The notes under the pieces: generated by a model | Database searches by the model: none | What the model saw: only the letters and a program-made list of their open reading frames with translations | What the model was told of the DNA's origin: nothing | In this document: positions 15,801 through 24,660 of the stretch, piece after piece | Position numbering within the stretch: position 1 is the first letter of the stretch | How the letters are laid out: each line of letters opens with the position of its first letter | Translations under genes and position numbers: made by a program | Assembly (NCBI GenBank): GCA_964626885.1 | Contig: CAZVJA010000019.1 | Coordinates: forward strand, 1 to 42,109 | Source of the DNA: CAZVJA01 sp964626885 | GTDB lineage: Bacteria > Planctomycetota > Planctomycetia > Planctomycetales > Planctomycetaceae | Length of the DNA stretch: 42,109 bases | Reading direction: 5' to 3'

Positions 15801-18278
15801 TCACGAGCGGCCCATAACTTTGTGAAAGAACTGCTCCAATTCCTTTATGGCTTCGCGATCCTCGTAGAGACTTCCCACGGAGCTACGGATTCGGCGTTCA
15901 ATTTCACGGCGGTACGAAGCATCGGTTGCCAAGGCGACTGCTTTGCCTACGTACTCCTCCGAGCTTGTAGCGACGCAATCCGTCATGTTCATTCGGCGAT
16001 ACAATCCATACGTGATCCGACCGCGCAAATACGGGGAGGGCAGCGTGACGATCGGTATGCCGAAGGCCAATGCTTCATATGTTGTGTTTCCGCCGCTGTA
16101 ATGTAATGGGTCGAGAAGCACATCAAAAACGGTGTTGAGTTGCAAAAACCGTTCGTAGCTTTGGCGGGGGACAAATCGAACGCGATCGACAACATCGGGA
16201 ATCGATCGTTGGAGTCGTTCGAGCAGCAGGCGATTCCAGTTCGGTCGCGCACCGCTCAATAGCACCAGTTCCCCCAAGGGATCACGCCGCAGAATCTCTG
16301 CCACGATCGGGTCGAACTCTGGATGCAGTTTGAACAGGCTTTGTGGACAGCCGTAAAGATGCTTGTTCTCCGGCAGGCCAAAATCGCGCCGTGTTGCCGG
16401 ATCGCCTTGCGCTTCCGGCCGGTAGTAATAAATGCCGGGCGATTCGAGCAGCACGAGTTCTTCCGAATAATGATCTTCAGCAGCTTCCGTCTCGAACAGG
16501 CGGCTCGACAGGAAATAGTCGATCGTCGGGAGACCCGTGGTGATCGGATGGCCCCATGTGGCACATTGGATGTCGGCAAGTCGAAAATGAGCTAACGAAT
16601 ACGTGATGGGGTCCATTCCGACGTCGGTGTAGAACAGGATATCGAGTTCCAGTTCGCGAATGGCGCGTATCGCCGTCGGAATACATTGGGAGACATTCAC
16701 GCTTCGATTCGATGAAGCCCGCAAGTGCCGCGTGATGTCGTCCTCGTGTCGATCGACGAAAAGGATTGTGACGTCGAACTCGTCGCGGGAAAGCCCAGTG
16801 ATGCCGCCGCACATCAGCCGGCCGATTGTGTGATTGTGCAAATAACGAGAGATGAAACCGATGCGAATCTTCTTATCCCGCCTTACCGAGCCTGCTCGCG
16901 TCGAAATGTCGGATAGACGATCCATTGGTCGATGTAATCGGCCGATCTGAATCTGAATGTCTTTGTCATTAAAGCCCTGGTATGGGAGATAAAACGTTGT
17001 TTCGCACGGTCCGGTCGACGGATCGACGGCGACATTCTCCGAGAGCAATTCAGCGACTTGCTGAGTCAGCCGAGTTCGCCAAGAAAGCAAGTCTTCACTC
17101 GATTTGTAGATCGGAGGCAGAATTGTAGCCGCTTGGATTTGCAGGCGCGGCGAGCGGTCATGTTGCATCGCCAGCTCATATTGAGCCAAGGCCTTTTCCG
17201 TTTCTCCTTCATTCTGCAGGGCAAGCGCGAGGTTGACTCGTGCTTCGACAAACTCTGGTTTTAGTTCCACTCCCCGCGAGTAACATGCGATCGACCGTTC
17301 AACATCGCCGGATTCCTTCCAACAATTTCCCAGATTGTTGTGTGCGAGTGCAAAGTCCGGACGTTCATTAAGAATCCCTTCGAGGCAGTCGATGGCATTC
17401 GACAGCTGTCCCGACGCTTTCAAGGCGTTTGCCAAGTTAATGCGCGCTTCGCGGGAAAGTGGGTCCATCTCGACCAGGTACTGAAGCAACGCCAATGCTT
17501 CGGCGACTTTTCCTTGCTCCAGCAGCACGGCGCCCAGATTGTTTTGGGCGTCTCGGAAATCCGGTCGCAGCCGCAGTGCCCGTTCATAACAGGCGACCGC
17601 TTCCTCAAGCTCCCCTTGCCGCTGATAAATCATTCCTAGACCATTGTGTCCCTCGGCGAGTTCGGGACGAAGTTCGACAGACCGGCGGCACAGTTCGGCT
17701 GCTTCTCCCAGCTTGTGCTGCGACAGCTTCAGTAGGCCGAGGTTGAGATGAGCTTCCGCATGCTTCTGGTCGATCTGGATCACGCGGGCATAATGTTCGG
17801 AAGCGCCCCGCAGGTCGCCACATTCTTTGAGCAAGTTTGCCAGATTGTTGTGAGCGTCCGCATAGTCGGGTTTTTGCGCTAACGCTTTTTGAAAGGCGTG
17901 GGCGGCGGCGTCGAGGTCGCCGAGTTGGCGGCAGGCGTTCCCGAGATTGAAATGGAACTCCGGCCGGTGTGGTGCGAGTTCAGTTGCCTTCCGAAACGAC
18001 CGTGCAGCTTCGTCGCTCTGCCCTAAAGTCCGGTAGGCAGCACCCAGATTACTGTGATAGGCCGCATGGCGGTCGTTCAAAGTAATCGCCCTGCGAATCA
18101 ACCCAACGGCTTCTTCGGGACGTTGCGTTTGCAGCGCTGCCACACCGAGAAGGTGCAGGGTATCGGCATGCCGCGAATCAAGTCGCAATACTCGATGATA
18201 GAGCAGCTCCGCATCCCTGATCTTTCCGGCTTGATGCAGGTTGACAGCCTGCTGGAATGTGTTCGACAGGTCAGTCAT
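15801..18278 (-). CDS. TPR protein with GT41 (SPINDLY/OGT-like) glycosyltransferase domain (825 aa)
   Basis: Residues about 1-380 carry some eleven TPRs with the common AHNNLGN signature; residues about 460-825 are a GT41 catalytic region. Landmarks are IGFISRYLHNHTIGRLM near 478, which parallels the NHP-histidine region of O-GlcNAc transferases; LFKLHPEFD near 650, with the donor-binding lysine; and DPLHYSGGNTTYEAL near 722, with the conserved aspartate. These residues look intact, so an active protein O-glycosyltransferase is expected; flagellin is the obvious nearby acceptor, by inference. A GTG at 18290 is in frame, but the ATG at 18278 aligns with the paralogues (MTDLSNTFQQAVNLHQAGK). 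It starts 32 bases after the upstream TPR-GT9 stop, so it is likely the last gene of a four-gene unit. Confidence 0.88.
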   Translation of the reverse strand: MTDLSNTFQQAVNLHQAGKIRDAELLYHRVLRLDSRHADTLHLLGVAALQTQRPEEAVGLIRRAITLNDRHAAYHSNLGAAYRTLGQSDEAARSFRKATELAPHRPEFHFNLGNACRQLGDLDAAAHAFQKALAQKPDYADAHNNLANLLKECGDLRGASEHYARVIQIDQKHAEAHLNLGLLKLSQHKLGEAAELCRRSVELRPELAEGHNGLGMIYQRQGELEEAVACYERALRLRPDFRDAQNNLGAVLLEQGKVAEALALLQYLVEMDPLSREARINLANALKASGQLSNAIDCLEGILNERPDFALAHNNLGNCWKESGDVERSIACYSRGVELKPEFVEARVNLALALQNEGETEKALAQYELAMQHDRSPRLQIQAATILPPIYKSSEDLLSWRTRLTQQVAELLSENVAVDPSTGPCETTFYLPYQGFNDKDIQIQIGRLHRPMDRLSDISTRAGSVRRDKKIRIGFISRYLHNHTIGRLMCGGITGLSRDEFDVTILFVDRHEDDITRHLRASSNRSVNVSQCIPTAIRAIRELELDILFYTDVGMDPITYSLAHFRLADIQCATWGHPITTGLPTIDYFLSSRLFETEAAEDHYSEELVLLESPGIYYYRPEAQGDPATRRDFGLPENKHLYGCPQSLFKLHPEFDPIVAEILRRDPLGELVLLSGARPNWNRLLLERLQRSIPDVVDRVRFVPRQSYERFLQLNTVFDVLLDPLHYSGGNTTYEALAFGIPIVTLPSPYLRGRITYGLYRRMNMTDCVATSSEEYVGKAVALATDASYRREIERRIRSSVGSLYEDREAIKELEQFFHKVMGRS

Positions 18279-18310
18279 GAATCGATTCACTGGCTCGAAT
18301 TCCGTGGCTG

Positions 18311-20227
18311 TTACTGGTGGCGAATATGAGAATCGCGGAACTCAACAAGTGCCATGGCTACCCGCTCGAATACGTCATGCCACTCGCCCGGGCAACTCTG
18401 ACGGAAGAGTTTCATCCGTGGATACCATGGGCTTGTATCCCGGTTGAGCAACCATCTCCAGTCCGATACGAACGGCAACATCGTCCAGACGGGAATACCA
18501 AGCGCTCCTGCGAGATGTGCCGTCGAATTATCCACTGAGATTACAAGATCCAGCGCGGCAATCTGTGCGGCCAGGCCGTCAATGTCATTCCGCCGATCGA
18601 CATCCGGCCAATCCACAAGAGTCACGCGGTGGATCGATCGAATCTCGGTGACCTCATCGTGACAGTCACCGTATTGCAACGAAACGAATCGCACTCCGGT
18701 GATCGCGAATAAATTCAACCATTCGGAAAGTGACGTCGATCGCCGCTTACGTAACTCGACTTCCTGACCACCGCGCCAAGTGATGCCGACGTTTAGTGAG
18801 GAACCAAGATCAGCGAACCGCTGGCGCCAGGAATCCCGTTGTCTCGGGTCCGCGAGGAGATAGCTGGTCCTCGCAGGAAAGGAAGAGCCTATTGGCCGTA
18901 CGAGCCGTGGCAAACTTCCAAGAGCGATTTGCAAATCGATTTGGGGCTCGATGGTCCCGCTCTTTGGATCTTGCGCCACCGGTCGGGGGATAACTGTAAT
19001 TTCCTGGAAGGAACGGGCAAACAAGGGAACCAACCGCGGATCGCATTCGAGGAACACTCGGTTACCACACGTGCGATCGAGGATATCCGGGATGCAGGAC
19101 GCGAATTGGATCTCATCCCCGATTCCCTGTTCCGCGCAGAGCAGCAGTGAACGGCCGTCGAGTGGTGAACCGTCCCAAGTCGGCTCGAGGAATCCTCGGG
19201 GCGTGACCTTTCGTTTCCAGCGCCATTCGTACTCCGGCCAACCGCGAGAAAAATCTCCAGCGCGAAGCCAGGCCAGCGCCCGATTAAAATGTGCCTCCGC
19301 AGACAACGGGTCGTGTTTTAGCGCTTCTGAATAGAGTTCCACTGCGCCCGCGAGGTCGCCACGATCGTTGTAGACGTTGCCAAGATTTGTCAGGGCACCG
19401 ACGAAATCGAACTGAGTCGCGAGCGCTGTTCGAAAGGAGTGTTCCGCCTCGTCGAGCTTCCCTTGCAGATGAAGCACGGAACCAAGATTGTTATGTGCCT
19501 CGGTGTAATCGGGCCGCAGTCCGAGCGCCGTATGAAAACTGAGAACGGCTTCCTCGTGCCGCCCAGAATCCTTGAGCGCAACTCCAAGGTTGTTATGGAT
19601 CTCCGGGATGTTGGGTGAGTGTCGCGCAGCCTCCTGATAGGCAAGGATGGCATCAGCCGAACGACCTTGTACTGAGAGAGTATTCCCCAAATTGTAGTGC
19701 GCCTGTCCGAATTCAGGGCGAATCGCAATCGCTTGCCGAAATGCAGCGACCGCGGGATCAAGTCGATTCAGTGCAGAATAAGCCATCCCCAGATTGTTAT
19801 AGGCTTCCGCGGAATTCGGCTGAAGGCGGACTGTACTTTCAAATTGCTCGGCAGCAGTGGTCCATTCTCCGAGGTCCACCATCAGCAAACCGAGGTTATA
19901 GAATGCTCCCGCGAATTCGGGATCGATGCGAAGCGACTCGCGGAACGAGCGTTCCGATAGGGCATGTTCGCCGAGCGCCCGATAGGCCGCGCCGAGATTG
20001 CAATGATACAACGCATGCGATGCATCGACCGCGATCGCTTGGCTAATGTGATCGACCGCTTCGCGATGCCGCTTCTGCTGATGAGCTACAACACCCAACA
20101 AGTGCAGGGCATCGGGATGTCGCGGATGAATGCTCAGAAACCGCTTGTAGAGCGTTTCCGCAGCGGCAAATCGGCCTGCCTGATGATTCTGTACGGCCTG
20201 CTGGAGTTCGGAAACTTGCAAGTTCAT
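18311..20227 (-). CDS. TPR protein with GT9-like glycosyltransferase domain (638 aa)
   Basis: About nine TPRs (residues 1-315) are followed by the linker GWPEYEWRW and a GT9/heptosyltransferase-like GT-B domain. Key motifs are CAEQGIGDEIQF near 367, LNVGITWRGG opening the second lobe, LQYGDC, and DLVISVDNSTAHLAGALGIP near 567. The C-terminal DWRWLLNRDTSPWYPRMKLFRQ is shared almost word for word with the sister proteins. The start is good: GAGAGG about 8 bases before the ATG. It follows the small methyltransferase gene by 42 bases and precedes a GT41-type gene by 32 bases. A role in assembling the flagellin glycan is inferred from location, and the donor sugar is unknown. Confidence 0.86.
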   Translation of the reverse strand: MNLQVSELQQAVQNHQAGRFAAAETLYKRFLSIHPRHPDALHLLGVVAHQQKRHREAVDHISQAIAVDASHALYHCNLGAAYRALGEHALSERSFRESLRIDPEFAGAFYNLGLLMVDLGEWTTAAEQFESTVRLQPNSAEAYNNLGMAYSALNRLDPAVAAFRQAIAIRPEFGQAHYNLGNTLSVQGRSADAILAYQEAARHSPNIPEIHNNLGVALKDSGRHEEAVLSFHTALGLRPDYTEAHNNLGSVLHLQGKLDEAEHSFRTALATQFDFVGALTNLGNVYNDRGDLAGAVELYSEALKHDPLSAEAHFNRALAWLRAGDFSRGWPEYEWRWKRKVTPRGFLEPTWDGSPLDGRSLLLCAEQGIGDEIQFASCIPDILDRTCGNRVFLECDPRLVPLFARSFQEITVIPRPVAQDPKSGTIEPQIDLQIALGSLPRLVRPIGSSFPARTSYLLADPRQRDSWRQRFADLGSSLNVGITWRGGQEVELRKRRSTSLSEWLNLFAITGVRFVSLQYGDCHDEVTEIRSIHRVTLVDWPDVDRRNDIDGLAAQIAALDLVISVDNSTAHLAGALGIPVWTMLPFVSDWRWLLNRDTSPWYPRMKLFRQSCPGEWHDVFERVAMALVEFRDSHIRHQ

Positions 20228-20269
20228 CGGCCGACCTCTCCGGTCCAGTCGCGGAACTGAGCAGTAACG

Positions 20270-20878
20270 TCAGCGTTTTTGGGCTTCAGCCCACAGACCG
20301 AAGGGGCTGAACCAGGTTCGAACCGCACCAAATCCTGCCTCTTGCAGATGGCGTGTCAATGAGGTGGACGTGAAACCTGTCTTGTGGGCCATGAAATGAT
20401 TTCCATTGGAGATCATCCCACTATGTCCGTAGAGGCAATCGAGCGCGGTGATAGGGCCGGCCGGTGAGACGTAGACAACATCCTCGAGCTTGTCCGCGAC
20501 GATGAAGTGGGCAACTTGTTCGAGATCTGGCATCGTGACCAGCGCGATCCCACCCGGTTTGAGCACACGGTAGAATTCACCCAGCGCGATCGGCACATCG
20601 TGGGCATATAGATGTTCCAGGTTGTGGGATGACCAGACGGCGTCTACGGATGCGTCTTCAACAACTCGCATGTCCGTGAGCGAAGCGACAATATCGGGCT
20701 GCACCTTTGGGTCGATGTCTAATCGAATTTCCGTCCAGCCGCCAGTACGAAAACGCTCGTGCAAGCTATGGGGGTTATACGGACCGCAGCCGACATGCAA
20801 CACTTGTTTCGTGCCGTTGTCGATGCGAGACGCATTCGAAGCCATCCGTCGAACGGCCCCCGAAGTCATCTGTTCCAT
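20270..20878 (-). CDS. Class I SAM-dependent methyltransferase
   Basis: A 202-residue stand-alone methyltransferase of the small Rossmann type. It shows motif I VLHVGCGPYNP (near residue 28), motif II LDIDPKVQPDI with the acidic residue for the SAM ribose, VDAVWSSHNLEHLYAHDVP as motif IV, and EFYRVLKPGGIALVTMPDLE as post-motif. The frame begins with ATG at 20887; a second ATG at 20878, with GAAGGA at better spacing, is preferred. It lies inside the TPR-glycosyltransferase run, 64 bases after the TPR-GT9-methyltransferase fusion. It may methylate a flagellar sugar or lysine residues; the acceptor cannot be told from the sequence. Confidence 0.88.
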   Translation of the reverse strand: MEQMTSGAVRRMASNASRIDNGTKQVLHVGCGPYNPHSLHERFRTGGWTEIRLDIDPKVQPDIVASLTDMRVVEDASVDAVWSSHNLEHLYAHDVPIALGEFYRVLKPGGIALVTMPDLEQVAHFIVADKLEDVVYVSPAGPITALDCLYGHSGMISNGNHFMAHKTGFTSTSLTRHLQEAGFGAVRTWFSPFGLWAEAQKR

Positions 20879-20942
20879 ATCAAGCATCCTTCAGATCGGG
20901 CTTTGTTTCGAATGAAACGAGTGGTTGTTGCGGATGGGATCT

Positions 20943-23900
20943 TCAGACAGTCAGAAATACGTGGAGTTGGGCTTCATTGCCGTCATTGTCCGTGGCAGTC
21001 ACATAACCGCTAATTCGATATCCCGCCAAGGTCAACTGAGCGAACCACCAGTTCGGTCTGCGAATTGTGAGATGCAACGGCTCGCCAAAAAATCTCGGTC
21101 CGAAGTAGTCCGCCTGCACACTGATGGAGAAATAAGCGGCTTTGCGAGTCGATTTCCGCAGATTTGACAGAACCGCGGGAACATGCTGCGTGGGAATGTG
21201 TTCCATCACGTCTGCACACAGCACGGCGTCGTATTGTTTCTGGAAGTCGTCCGGATTCCAAAGGCAGCCAATAGTGAGAACCTGGCTGCGAATTCCGTCG
21301 AAGAACGGATCGAGGCAGTTCTCGGAAATATCGAAACCGTGAACCACGAATTCGTCAGCGTACTGGGTCATCAGGCGTTGCATCATCTTTCCCGACCCGC
21401 AACCGGCATCGAGAATCGATCGCACACCATGCTTGCGCAACATATCGACAATTGGAAGTCGATCGAGAGCCGAGAGCCCGGGAGAGAACTTTCGGTATTC
21501 ATTTCGTTCCCACGCCTTCTCGTATTTTTCTTTTTCCCGAAGAGCTTCCGCGTCGAGTTCGGTCGCAGCCTGCAAATTCGACGGAGCCGGTGCTTTGCTC
21601 ATGATGCCGGACACCGTGGGGTGTTCGGCGGTGGGCTCAGCCATCGGCTGTATCCCTCGCGGTTTCGCGGTACTGTCGTCGCGGACCTGCTCAACAATGC
21701 GCACTTGATGGGAGCGCGTGCATGCATCGAGTTCATCTCGGACGCGACAAATGACGGATCCCCAGTCACCGATCGCGGGTTGTCGAAACAGCCGCACCGA
21801 GGAATACCAGCACGAATCTTCGCGTCCGTGCAGCCATCGCCAGTTCGGTGAGCAGTGCAGCAGGGTCCAGACCGGAACACCGAGCGCGCCGGCCATGTGG
21901 ACTGTCGAATTATCGACGGAAATAACGAGATCCAAAGCCGCGATTTGCGCCGCGAAACCTTCCAGATCGTCCAGCGGGTTGACGTCGTCCCAATGGTGGA
22001 TGGTCACGCCACAGATCTGCTGGATTTGGTGACGCTCCGCGGCGGAATCTCCGTATTGCAGGTTTACGAACTGTACCCCCGGAAGAGAAAGAATCGGTCG
22101 CCACTGTTCCAGCCCGATCGACCGGCGCTGGCGGATCGACGGTTTATAGCCGCCGCGCCAGGAAATTCCGACCTTCAGTCCGTTCCCCAGTTCCGCAAGG
22201 CGCGTGCGATACGCCTCGATCCGTTGCGGATCGGCAGTAAGAAAACGTCGTTGCCGTGGGAATGCCGCGAGACTCATGCGGAAAAACTTTGGCAAACTCC
22301 CCATCGCAATTTGCACGTCGCAGTCGAGCGTTGCCGGTACTGGAGGTGCATCGGTTGAAGTGGGACGAGCGACAACCTTTGCAAGTGGGAACGATCGAGT
22401 GAAAAGGGGAACCAGACGACGATCGCATTCAATGCAGCATTCCTTCGCCAGGCCAATGACGTCCGGCAAACAGGATGCGAACAGGATTTCATCGCCGACT
22501 CCCTGTTCTGCATATACGAGCAGCGATTTGTTCCCCGGATCGGATCCATCCCAAACAGGTTGGGGAAAGTTGCGCGTCGCCGCCTCGTATTCCCAGCGCC
22601 ATTCATATTCGTCCCAGGCGTCCGCAAAATCCCCACGCATGAGTCGCGATTGAGCGCGGTGAAAATGCGCCTCGGCATCCATGGGTCGCAGGGACAAGGC
22701 CCGGTCGTGGCTCTCGACCGCGGCATCCAAATTTCCGAGATGTTGCAGAACGACACCCAGATTAATATGGGCTTCCGCAAGTTGAGGGTCGATTTCGGCA
22801 GCTCGTCGGTAGCAGGCGACGGCGTCATCGAGTTGCCAGAGATCTTTGTGGACATTGCCGAGGTTGTAGTGCGCTTTGGCGTTGCCCTGTTCGATGTCGA
22901 TCGCTTTGCGGTAGCAGTTTGCAGCTTCCGATAATTCCTGTAATGAGTAGTGAATCGAGCCCAGGTTCATCCAGGCACGGGCGTTTCGGTAATCGATCTT
23001 GAGCCCCGTCTCGTAGGCCTCGCGGGCTGCGTCATGTCTTCCTTCGGAAAGATGGACGTAGCCGACCCCGAAATGCGCCGGAGCGAATTGCGGATCGAGC
23101 ATGAGTGCCTGCTGGTATAGTTCTGACGCCTCTTCAAATCGGCCGGAACGTTCACATTCCGCGGCACGGTGGCAGCATCGTTGCGGCTCCGAATTATTGC
23201 CCTGTGCGGCGGACGAGAAATCCGTCAGGGATTCCACGGCATTCGACTTGGCTCGCAGTACGGCGTCACGATTCGACACCGCGTCGGCATAATCGGGCTG
23301 AAGTGAGAGTGCCTTATCGAAGCAGGCAATCGCTTCGTCCAGACGATGAAGGTCAGTCAACACCGATCCGAGATTGTTATAGGCCGGTGCCATACGCGGG
23401 TTGAAACGGAGAGCATCACGGAAGGCGGTCTCTGCCGCGGGCAAATCGGATTTGGCATGCAGGACATTGCCGAGGTTGTAGTGAATATGAGCGGCGTCGG
23501 GAGCGAGTTCCAGAATAGTACGATAGCAATCGATCGCGTCATCGAATTGCTGAATCGTGGCGTACACTCTGCCGAGGTTATTCCATGCGTCGAGAAACTC
23601 GGGCTCAAGTCGTATCGCTTCTCGATACGATGCGATGGCTTCCACAAAGTTCCCCAGCGATTCCTGAGCCATCCCGAGGTTGTAATGCGCTCCAGCAAAT
23701 CGAGGCGCAATCCGAGTCGCCTCCCGAAAACTCAGGACCGCGTCTTCGAATCTTCCCAAAGCCCGAAAACAAGTTCCCAGATTGCTGTGGTAAAGAGCGG
23801 TCGTCCCGTTGATTTCGATGGCGCGTCGGATGTAATCAATTGCCGTTCGGTCATTGGACTGTTGATGCGCGGAGACACCCAGGAGATGCAGCGCATCCGC

Positions 23901-24011
23901 ATGCCGTGGATCAACGCGGAGGATTTCTCGATAAAGCGACTCCGCCCGGTCAAGCTCACCCGCCTGATGGTGCTGCACCGCCTTTTGGAGCGTGTCTGAT
24001 ACCGCAATCAT
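20943..24011 (-). CDS. TPR / GT9-like glycosyltransferase / methyltransferase fusion protein (1022 aa)
   Basis: Three activities appear on one chain. Residues about 1-455 are TPRs in two blocks, separated by a non-TPR linker around residues 260-285. Residues about 490-770 are the GT9-like domain, with AEQGVGDEILF near 505, LKVGISWRGG and DLVISVDNSTVHMAGALG near 702. After a low-complexity linker, residues about 850-1022 are a SAM methyltransferase: ILDAGCGSGKMMQRL near 870, VHGFDIS, and YDAVLCADVMEHIP. The ATG is preceded by GGGGAAG at normal spacing. Fusing a sugar transferase to a methyltransferase suggests that the added sugar, or its acceptor, is methylated; this is inference. It is first in a probable unit with the free methyltransferase and two more TPR-glycosyltransferase genes. 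Confidence 0.87.
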   Translation of the reverse strand: MIAVSDTLQKAVQHHQAGELDRAESLYREILRVDPRHADALHLLGVSAHQQSNDRTAIDYIRRAIEINGTTALYHSNLGTCFRALGRFEDAVLSFREATRIAPRFAGAHYNLGMAQESLGNFVEAIASYREAIRLEPEFLDAWNNLGRVYATIQQFDDAIDCYRTILELAPDAAHIHYNLGNVLHAKSDLPAAETAFRDALRFNPRMAPAYNNLGSVLTDLHRLDEAIACFDKALSLQPDYADAVSNRDAVLRAKSNAVESLTDFSSAAQGNNSEPQRCCHRAAECERSGRFEEASELYQQALMLDPQFAPAHFGVGYVHLSEGRHDAAREAYETGLKIDYRNARAWMNLGSIHYSLQELSEAANCYRKAIDIEQGNAKAHYNLGNVHKDLWQLDDAVACYRRAAEIDPQLAEAHINLGVVLQHLGNLDAAVESHDRALSLRPMDAEAHFHRAQSRLMRGDFADAWDEYEWRWEYEAATRNFPQPVWDGSDPGNKSLLVYAEQGVGDEILFASCLPDVIGLAKECCIECDRRLVPLFTRSFPLAKVVARPTSTDAPPVPATLDCDVQIAMGSLPKFFRMSLAAFPRQRRFLTADPQRIEAYRTRLAELGNGLKVGISWRGGYKPSIRQRRSIGLEQWRPILSLPGVQFVNLQYGDSAAERHQIQQICGVTIHHWDDVNPLDDLEGFAAQIAALDLVISVDNSTVHMAGALGVPVWTLLHCSPNWRWLHGREDSCWYSSVRLFRQPAIGDWGSVICRVRDELDACTRSHQVRIVEQVRDDSTAKPRGIQPMAEPTAEHPTVSGIMSKAPAPSNLQAATELDAEALREKEKYEKAWERNEYRKFSPGLSALDRLPIVDMLRKHGVRSILDAGCGSGKMMQRLMTQYADEFVVHGFDISENCLDPFFDGIRSQVLTIGCLWNPDDFQKQYDAVLCADVMEHIPTQHVPAVLSNLRKSTRKAAYFSISVQADYFGPRFFGEPLHLTIRRPNWWFAQLTLAGYRISGYVTATDNDGNEAQLHVFLTV

Positions 24012-24193
24012 GATTCACTTCCCCAATTGGACTGCTGCCAAGAGTTGGCGAGTGGAAGGCGGATGGAATCCAAGGATTCGATCGGAATGGGAATGCAAGA
24101 CGCATCCTTGAGTCCAGCAATTTCATCCGACGCCCAAAGGTGTGGACTTCAGAACTAGTAGCTCAACGACTATGCGCAGAGAATCTCAGAACG

Positions 24194-24205
24194 ACCGTTA
24201 ACGGT
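24194..24205. repeat. Perfect palindrome ACCGTTAACGGT beside a promoter-like box
   Basis: A 12-base perfect palindrome that abuts the GCCGATAC box, on the downstream side for minus-strand transcription, near the expected transcription start. It could be an operator or a short stem at the 5' end of the transcript. Confidence 0.45.
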
Positions 24206-24215
24206 TGTATCGGCT
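24202..24215 (-). promoter_or_regulatory. Candidate sigma-28 -10 element upstream of the TPR-GT9-methyltransferase gene
   Basis: The minus strand reads AGCCGATACAACCG here, including GCCGATAC. The same 14 bases occur at 30059-30072 before the two-module TPR-GT9 gene. No TAAA-like -35 lies at the expected spacing. The box is about 195 bases before the ATG at 24011. Confidence 0.4.
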
Positions 24216-24298
24216 GGGCAAGATGAGCCGCATGAGCGGATTTTGCGGCGCCGGGATGGCTACCTGCGATTTCAAAAGAATCGAACCATCGAAAGGCA

Positions 24299-24315
24299 GG
24301 CATCTGGCAGATGCC
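24299..24315. repeat. 17-base interrupted palindrome in the intergenic region
   Basis: GGCATCTG and CAGATGCC are exact inverse complements with one central G. It is not followed by a T-run on either strand, so a terminator role is weak; a protein-binding site is possible. Confidence 0.35.
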
Positions 24316-24660
24316 GTAGTCGTAGCGAGGGGTAATTCTCTGCTTATGAGGTACGCGCGATGTGGCCGTAAGAGGTTGTTAAAAAAGAAGATATGGCTGC
24401 CTGCAGGGCTGGCGACTCAAGAGCGGTGGTAAACGATCATCAAAGAATCGCTTGGACCGTCGGTAGGGAGTGTCGGCTCCACACCATGCCAGCTTGTTTT
24501 GGAAGAGAGGAGTGCACAGTCGGAATTCGGCTGGAAACGGAACTGTTTGGCCGGTCGGGGCGCTGTTCCTTCCAGCGCGTACAGCCAGGTGCCCAAATGT
24601 GTTTGCAACGGAATTCTCGGCCTTCGCCTCTACTGCGTCGGTTGAATCAGTAGGTGGGGA

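Larger units (their letters stand above)
24012..24660. other. 649-base intergenic region with promoter box and palindromes
   Basis: No convincing gene is seen here; short frames (for example 24417-24608 minus) lack motifs and ribosome-binding sites. It contains the sigma-28-like box at 24207-24214, the perfect 12-base palindrome ACCGTTAACGGT at 24194-24205 touching that box, and GGCATCTG-g-CAGATGCC at 24299-24315. It must also end the transcript of the upstream TPR-GT9 gene. Confidence 0.6.

Noticed and set aside
24270..24300. GGTTCGATTC on the minus strand, like a tRNA T-loop
   Set aside because: The flanking bases do not form a T-stem and no acceptor or anticodon arm can be drawn around it.
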